Shown: positions 61,601-64,000 of the stretch, one piece after another
Layout of the letters: every line of letters begins with the position of its first letter
Numbering within the stretch: position 1 is the first letter of the stretch
Assembly: GCA_027574665.1 (NCBI GenBank)
Contig: CM050652.1
Span: 4,754,589-4,818,588, forward strand
Reading direction: 5' to 3'
Length of the DNA stretch: 64,000 bases
DNA from: Rhynochetos jubatus
Taxonomy: Eukaryota; Chordata; Aves; Eurypygiformes; Rhynochetidae
Notes under the pieces: generated by a model
Told to the model about the DNA's origin: nothing
Database searches by the model: none
What the model saw: the letters and a program-made list of their open reading frames with translations, nothing else
Made by a program: the position numbers and the translations under genes

Positions 61601-63204
61601 ACACCCCATACACATCACACACTACCTCCTACAGTGGATGATGAATCTGGATTTTTTTGTCCAAGGAAAGTATTCCCTATCACTGAATATGTCAAACAAG
61701 CAAGAAAGAAAACATCACACTGCTTCACAAAGCATTGGACACGTAGGAGGCTTCCACAGGAGGAAAGGTCTTAAAAGACAAGATGACTTCTTACGGAGAG
61801 GAATATGCCAGACATGCATAACACGGAGCAGGGCCAGAAGAAAGGCTGTCTCTTGATTTCTTAAACAGAGAAATTGCAAGACCCATATTTAATTCTTGAC
61901 TTTTCCACTTCTGACTCATTTCAGTATCTTAAGCAAGTACAAATAAATTCCTCTTCCGCAGTATTAGCTGTTCATAACTACATACACAATGGGGAAAATA
62001 GGGCCCTCAAGACAATTTCACCACTGGGCAGTTTCTAAAAGGACTCTTTTCTTCTGATTGACCACAGTGTGCCATCAGTCACCCACTGACAGCCAGCTTT
62101 CTGCTGGCTAGTTTGAAATGAGATTAATTCCCACCTTGAGCCTTTACTGGCTTCGGCTGCCCTTCTCTTAAACAGAGATAACTGAAGATACCCTACCTCC
62201 CATACAGTGCACTGTAGTGTCAGGCTACCAGGCACTTATGTGATGCCAGGCATTACTATTTGGGAAAATGAAAAAGCCGCATAACAAGAATGGAAACTTT
62301 TAATGCTATGTACGTGTAACTTCAGAACTCAATGATGTAAAGTTTTCGTGATAACCACAATTCGGTGAGTATTAAAAATTATTTCAGACTTTGATTTCTC
62401 TAATCAACATAGAAAGATTTTTTTTTTTTTTAAATATTAGCCTTCCAGAGAGTTGGAATGACACCTCTGGGTCATACCAGCAGTCTAATAATGACAGGTA
62501 GTAATCACCTACAGAAGAGGGTGCAACAGGGTAGGACTAGAGAAAGATATTGCTTCAAGAGAAATATAGAACTCTTTCAGATCCTGCCAATCTGTGTCTG
62601 GATCCTGTGACAGCATCCTTTGCTAAAGGTTCCTGATGGATTTTTCTTAATAAAAATTTGTCTACTCACTTTCTGAATACACATTAAGTTTAACATACAC
62701 AATTTCTAGTGGCAAGAAACACGATTTATGTGAAGAATGCCTTATTTTGGCCATTTTGAACCTGGTAATTTCATGTGATTTTCCCTACGTTTTCTATGGA
62801 AGACAGAAAATAAAAAATCCTTATTCTCCTTCCCCATATCACTCATGAGTTCAGATCTTTGTCAGACCTCTCCATCCCCACAGTTCATCATTTCTCTGGT
62901 CTGAAAATCATAGTCCATTCAGCTGTTCTTGGTCATGTGTTCATGTCAGAATAGTGCTACTGTCCCAGATAACTGGGACATTCCATTTAGTTCTTTCTTC
63001 CTGTAAATCCATGGATGAGTATGTCAAAGCAGCCAAAATAAAGATGGGAGGAGACTATGTCACTTCCCAGAACACAAAAAAATGCACTCCACTTACCTTC
63101 CATCTGTAGGGCTCGGAGGTTTCTTGTGCCTTTCCTTGTCATCACTGCTCTGTTTCTTTTCTTTCCCTGTGACCTCCCCATAGTAAGTCTTGTTTCCAAT
63201 GCTC
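25361..63204 (-). CDS. ITIH5: Inter-alpha-trypsin inhibitor heavy chain H5, 5' exons outside window
   Basis: Eleven exons in gene order: 63204-63097, 61573-61323, 54095-53926, 53360-53244, 38823-38652, 36112-35803, 33044-32491, 32116-32066, 31015-30899, 28407-28030, 25659-25361. All have AG acceptors and GT donors and join in phase, giving about 840 residues and a TAA stop. ITIH5 is a secreted extracellular-matrix protein of the ITI heavy-chain family, which binds hyaluronan. Domain order seen: last part of the VIT domain ([27 protein letters not shown]), a linker, a vWA domain with MIDAS (DSSAS, the T of GGTNING, and FLTDGRPT), a long linker, the DPHF site and the ITI heavy-chain C-terminal domain. 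Phrases such as [18 protein letters not shown] and [11 protein letters not shown] match ITIH5 rather than ITIH1-4. Human ITIH5 has about 942 residues, so about 100 N-terminal residues with the signal peptide lie to the right. Confidence 0.95.
26404..27455 (+). mobile_element. LTR-like interspersed repeat (probable solo LTR of an avian endogenous retrovirus)
   Basis: Begins TGTATTGGGTCTGCATGGCA and ends near GGGTCAACACACCACA, thus TG...CA, flanked by five-base sequences cagac and gagac that could be a degenerate target duplication. The GAGCCCATCAGTGAAGGTGG, TCTCTCCCCTGTCCAGCTGA and TGGCCTCCAGTCAGGGTCAA segments resemble a repeat family I remember from many bird genomes. No viral genes are seen. 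It lies within the last ITIH5 intron, antisense to the gene. Family assignment is from memory. Confidence 0.5.
26779..27065 (+). repeat. Tandem units of about 46-51 bp inside the LTR-like element
   Basis: The motif cacactggagcagg or cccaggctggagcagg recurs near 26779, 26829, 26880, 26928, 26974 and 27020, each followed by a stretch with ctggcagg and gccccatgg. That makes about six degenerate units. Confidence 0.75.
28030..28407 (-). CDS. ITIH5: ITIH5 exon, C-terminal heavy-chain domain
   Basis: Acceptor AG is the complement of CT at 28408-28409; donor is CTAG|gtaggt. 125 codons: [71 protein letters not shown], ending SDSHGLL. This is the ITI heavy-chain C-terminal domain. SNIT is a sequon. 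Confidence 0.95.
28408..30898 (-). other. ITIH5 intron
   Basis: No transposon recognised. The part from about 29860 to 30420 has noticeably more CpG dinucleotides than its surroundings. Confidence 0.65.
30899..31015 (-). CDS. ITIH5: ITIH5 exon with the DPHF cleavage/coupling segment
   Basis: Acceptor AG is the complement of CT at 31016-31017; donor is TCTG|gtgagc. It encodes [18 protein letters not shown] then [20 protein letters not shown]. In ITIH1-3 the Asp of D-P-H-F becomes the C-terminus that is ester-linked to chondroitin sulfate. The residues are kept here; whether H5 is processed in the same way cannot be told from sequence. Confidence 0.95.
32066..32116 (-). CDS. ITIH5: ITIH5 51-base microexon
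   Basis: Acceptor AG is the complement of CT at 32117-32118; donor is TCAG|gtcagt. It encodes [16 protein letters not shown] between split codons. RIKISKTS precedes the DPHF segment in human ITIH5, as I recall that protein, which identifies this very short exon. It joins a linker to the C-terminal domain, and its length is a multiple of three. Confidence 0.9.
32320..32391 (-). mobile_element. MIR-like SINE fragment
   Basis: tgctgaaggtcacccagccc, then agttagcaaaatcaatagga, resembles the MIR complement TTGCCCAAGGTCACACAGC and AGTAAGTGGCAGAGC. Confidence 0.45.
32491..33044 (-). CDS. ITIH5: ITIH5 exon, end of vWA and linker
   Basis: Largest exon, 554 bases. Acceptor AG is the complement of CT at 33045-33046; donor is CCAG|gtatgg. 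It begins [18 protein letters not shown], then [50 protein letters not shown] and [11 protein letters not shown], and ends in a variable linker [14 protein letters not shown]. Sequons NGS and NHT are present. The frame runs a little further into the flanking introns without support. Confidence 0.95.
33316..33372 (+). mobile_element. Older CR1 3'-end fragment
   Basis: ggattacatgacctccagag then gtcactttcaacc and attattctctg corresponds to the end of a CR1 subfamily of the dgacctccagaggtcccttccaacc type. Diverged and directly followed by a second CR1 copy. Confidence 0.55.
33391..33686 (+). mobile_element. CR1 LINE fragment, 3' end
   Basis: Contains TTTTTACAAGGGCC, GATAAGACAAGGGGTA, GATATCAGGAAGAAATTCTT, CAGGTTGCCCAGAGAAGCTG, and ends CCATTCTATGATTCTATGAA, the CR1 terminal repeat. 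It is antisense to ITIH5. Confidence 0.93.
34216..34277 (+). repeat. A-rich simple repeat with CCAAAC interruptions
   Basis: Runs of 8-13 A separated by ccaaaac or ccaaac at a spacing of about 16 bases. In ITIH5 sense this is a T-rich tract. Confidence 0.9.
35803..36112 (-). CDS. ITIH5: ITIH5 exon, vWA domain with MIDAS aspartate
   Basis: Acceptor AG is the complement of CT at 36113-36114; donor is AAAGG|gtttgt, weaker than the others. 102 codons from [14 protein letters not shown] through [19 protein letters not shown] and [19 protein letters not shown] to [17 protein letters not shown] holds the MIDAS aspartate, and the GIGNDVD segment is typical of the family. Confidence 0.95.
36113..38651 (-). 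other. ITIH5 intron
   Basis: 2.5 kb. Only short non-recognisable open frames; no transposon recognised. Confidence 0.6.
38652..38823 (-). CDS. ITIH5: ITIH5 exon, vWA domain
   Basis: Acceptor AG is the complement of CT at 38824-38825; donor is GGAG|gtacga. It encodes [35 protein letters not shown] and ends NMSPTG, with the next glycine split. The segment before TNING supplies the loop with the MIDAS threonine. NMS is a possible glycosylation sequon. Confidence 0.95.
40688..40765 (-). mobile_element. MIR-like SINE fragment
   Basis: cccattttacagtaatgaaa, then accaaggcacagactacttt and aatgatgtcaaggcc, corresponds to CCATTTTACAGATGAGGAAA, CTGAGGCACAGAGAGG and GACTTGCCCAAGGTC. Confidence 0.5.
41762..41812 (+). 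repeat. Short TG/CA-rich patch
   Basis: acatacatacaagtgtgtgt then atgtgcacatgg: alternating purine-pyrimidine, too short for a real microsatellite. Confidence 0.5.
44900..44972 (-). mobile_element. Short CR1 3' end
   Basis: atcatagaattataaaatgg, then tttgggctggaagggacctt and aaagatcatctagttccaac: complement of a CR1 3' terminus, under 100 bases long. Confidence 0.88.
45138..45217 (-). mobile_element. MIR-like SINE fragment
   Basis: gcattttataggatggagcc, gaggtacagagagcacaaag, then tgaggtttgaagcca, follow the MIR complement in order. Confidence 0.45.
45603..45675 (+). mobile_element. MIR-like SINE fragment
   Basis: tgtatgaccttagaaaaagt followed by ttgcagtttccctgtctgca and aaaggggaaac resembles MIR TGTGACCTTGGGCAAGT, CCTCAGTTTCCTCATCTGTA, AAATGGGGA. 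Confidence 0.5.
47780..47880 (-). mobile_element. MIR-like SINE fragment
   Basis: aacctacctaagttcacata, then actgatccatgatgaagaca, then gaagccaggtctggcttgcc: MIR complement order (TTGCCCAAGGTCACACAG, then a CCAGGTCT end). Confidence 0.4.
52245..52304 (+). repeat. 30-bp tandem duplication
   Basis: acctgagatatagctatcaa gtcatacaga is followed directly by a second copy with two substitutions. Confidence 0.9.
52329..52452 (+). repeat. About 62-bp imperfect tandem duplication
   Basis: Both copies begin ctgcttctagtt, share actgataa, gagtatatt or aagtatatt, and end with cacagt or tacagt. The second starts at 52392. It lies 24 bases after the 30-bp duplication. Confidence 0.8.
52832..52915 (+). mobile_element. 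Short CR1 3' end
   Basis: TCCCATGGCAGGAGAGTTGG, AATCTTTAAGGTCCCTTCCA and ACCATTTTATGATTCCATGA: a CR1 tail with a degenerate terminal repeat. Confidence 0.88.
53244..53360 (-). CDS. ITIH5: ITIH5 exon, start of vWA domain with MIDAS DxSxS
   Basis: Acceptor AG is the complement of CT at 53361-53362; donor is CAG|gtgagg. Exactly 39 codons, phase 0 at both ends: [18 protein letters not shown] then [16 protein letters not shown] and TKLKQ. D-S-S-A-S is the first MIDAS motif of the vWA fold and is intact. Confidence 0.95.
53926..54095 (-). CDS. ITIH5: ITIH5 exon between VIT and vWA
   Basis: Acceptor AG is the complement of CT at 54096-54097; donor is CAG|gtaccg. It encodes [19 protein letters not shown], then [20 protein letters not shown] and LSVGDVQ. 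GxLGDFIxRYDVNR is conserved throughout the ITI heavy chains just before the vWA domain. Confidence 0.93.
55733..55840 (-). mobile_element. MIR-like SINE fragment
   Basis: tgtccatttaactagaagga followed by aaatggaggcatggagtagt and tacctaacttacctgccttc resembles the complement CCATTTTACAGATGAGGAAA, CTGAGGCA, TTAAGTGACTTGCCC. Confidence 0.45.
56965..57045 (+). mobile_element. MIR-like SINE fragment
   Basis: catgcctcagtttacccacc, tgttaaatgggcataatcac, and about 20 bases later tttgtaaagcattgtaggat: close to MIR CCTCAGTTTCCTCATCTGTA, AAATGGG, and TGTAAAGCGCTT. Confidence 0.6.
57530..57700 (-). mobile_element. Old CR1/L3-like fragment
   Basis: cttgcagcagccttttatat followed by tgaatacagtcactatgtct and cccccaggtttctttttcag resembles the complement of the conserved block near CR1/L3 3' ends (GACTGTTATCATGTC, then CTCTTCTCCAGGCTAA). 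Strongly diverged; limits approximate. Confidence 0.45.
61323..61573 (-). CDS. ITIH5: ITIH5 exon, VIT domain core
   Basis: Acceptor AG is the complement of CT at 61574-61575; donor is GAAG|gtaagg. It encodes 83 codons: [14 protein letters not shown], then [35 protein letters not shown] and a basic stretch [23 protein letters not shown] and RPQQL are hallmarks of ITI heavy chains; the LQRR form fits ITIH5. Confidence 0.93.
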
Positions 63205-64000
63205 CTGGAGAGACCAAAGATGTCAGCATGACCACTCTGCACCCATATACACTGAAGCCCACTTAGAAGTTCTCTGGCTGGTTGTACCAGCATAGTATGC
63301 TTTTCCTTCTCTAAAATGCCCATTCAGTAGCTAATGCCCAAAGCACAAGGATGCAAGCCAGAAAGAAAAGCAGTTGCCAAGAATCCCAGTGAGCAATTTT
63401 TTTGTCTGGTCTCAGATTCACCATCTGTGTCAATACAAGTGGCAATGTTCAGGATAACTGCCCTCAGTTAGTTGTCTCCCTAACCAAAATGCTTCTCCCT
63501 GGGAATGAATTACAGGCCCAAGAATTGCATATGAAAACAGCCCTTAACATACATTTTGGTTGGTCAACGGCAAAAGACTCTTTTTCCTCCTATTCAGCTC
63601 AAATTGAAGTCTTTCTAAAAGTGCTGGTCTCCTCTCTGCTGTGGTCAGGTCTGTAGTTGTGGCTCCAACATCTACCCACAGGGGGGATCTAAGCATGACC
63701 AAGCCTCACATTTTTTAAATCCAGAGCTTGCTTTATTCCTTAGTGAATCATTTCAGCATGAGCTTGGTTGCCCTCTATTTGCTCTGTTATCCACACAGAC
63801 TGACAAGCACCTCCAGCAGCAAGTCAACCTGTCTGATACTTGGAGTTGACTCTCCTCCTCCACTGACAGTATGGAGAACCTGAAACAACAGGGACCTCCT
63901 TAGGCATCACCGTCAGTTGGGTGAGATAACTATCATGAGCCAGTGCTATTGAAAGTTTGAATAGAAAGGGTTTTGAGGGCTAGGAGAGATTTTATGGTCC
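61574..64000 (-). other. ITIH5 introns at the right edge
   Basis: Intron 61574-63096 and the intron from 63205 to the window end. A long T-run lies near 62409. No further ITIH5 exon was recognised up to 64000. Confidence 0.55.
63097..63204 (-). CDS. ITIH5: ITIH5 exon, VIT domain part
   Basis: Acceptor AG is the complement of CT at 63205-63206; donor GT is at 63096-63095 (GGAAG|gtaagt). It encodes [17 protein letters not shown], then a lysine- and serine-rich stretch ending PSPTDG, with the last arginine codon split to the next exon. NKT is an N-glycosylation sequon. This is the part of the VIT domain where ITIH5 carries a highly charged insert. Confidence 0.85.

Noticed and set aside
1..64000. 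tRNA, rRNA, snRNA genes, microRNA hairpins, CRISPR arrays, bacterial systems
   Set aside because: None could be recognised. The sequence is a vertebrate gene region; a covariance-model search was not possible here.

Overview
The window is nuclear DNA from a bird. It has long introns with canonical GT/AG splice sites, several CR1 retrotransposon 3' ends carrying the ATTCTATG-type tail typical of avian genomes, and coding exons that read as conserved vertebrate proteins. An LTR-like repeat at 26404-27455, which I associate with birds outside the chicken group, hints at Neoaves; that hint is weak. There are no prokaryotic features such as operons, CRISPR arrays or insertion sequences.

Layout. 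(1) About 1-21025, plus strand: the 3' two thirds of a STIMATE/TMEM110-family gene, with five coding exons in the window (1174-1295, 11202-11314, 12453-12536, 13812-13928, 20385-20498), a stop codon at 20496-20498 and a poly(A) signal at 21002-21007. The first exons lie to the left. The protein is clearly STIMATE-like, but by my recollection of human STIMATE it is only moderately identical, so I call it the paralogue (TMEM110L/STIMATE-like). (2) About 21026-25030: an intergenic gap between two convergent genes. It contains a candidate alternative terminal exon for the first gene at 23111-23158. (3) About 25030-64000, minus strand: ITIH5, inter-alpha-trypsin inhibitor heavy chain 5. Eleven coding exons run from 63204 down to the stop at 25361-25363. 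They join in phase at every boundary and give about 840 residues: the end of the VIT domain, a complete vWA domain with an intact MIDAS, the DPHF segment and the C-terminal heavy-chain domain. The signal peptide exon and other 5' exons lie to the right of the window.

The rest is intron. It holds CR1 fragments on both strands, old MIR-type SINE remnants, one LTR-like element with internal about 50-bp tandem units, and some simple repeats. I saw no RNA genes.

The gene pair is the main point of interest. On human 3p21 the order is SFMBT1-STIMATE-MUSTN1-ITIH4/3/1. On human 10p14 SFMBT2 lies beside ITIH5, with no STIMATE relative that I know of. A STIMATE-like gene tail-to-tail with ITIH5 looks like the surviving member of this duplicated block in birds. 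The two products are not known to act together: one is a multi-pass ER membrane protein of the store-operated calcium entry pathway, the other a secreted matrix protein that binds hyaluronan.
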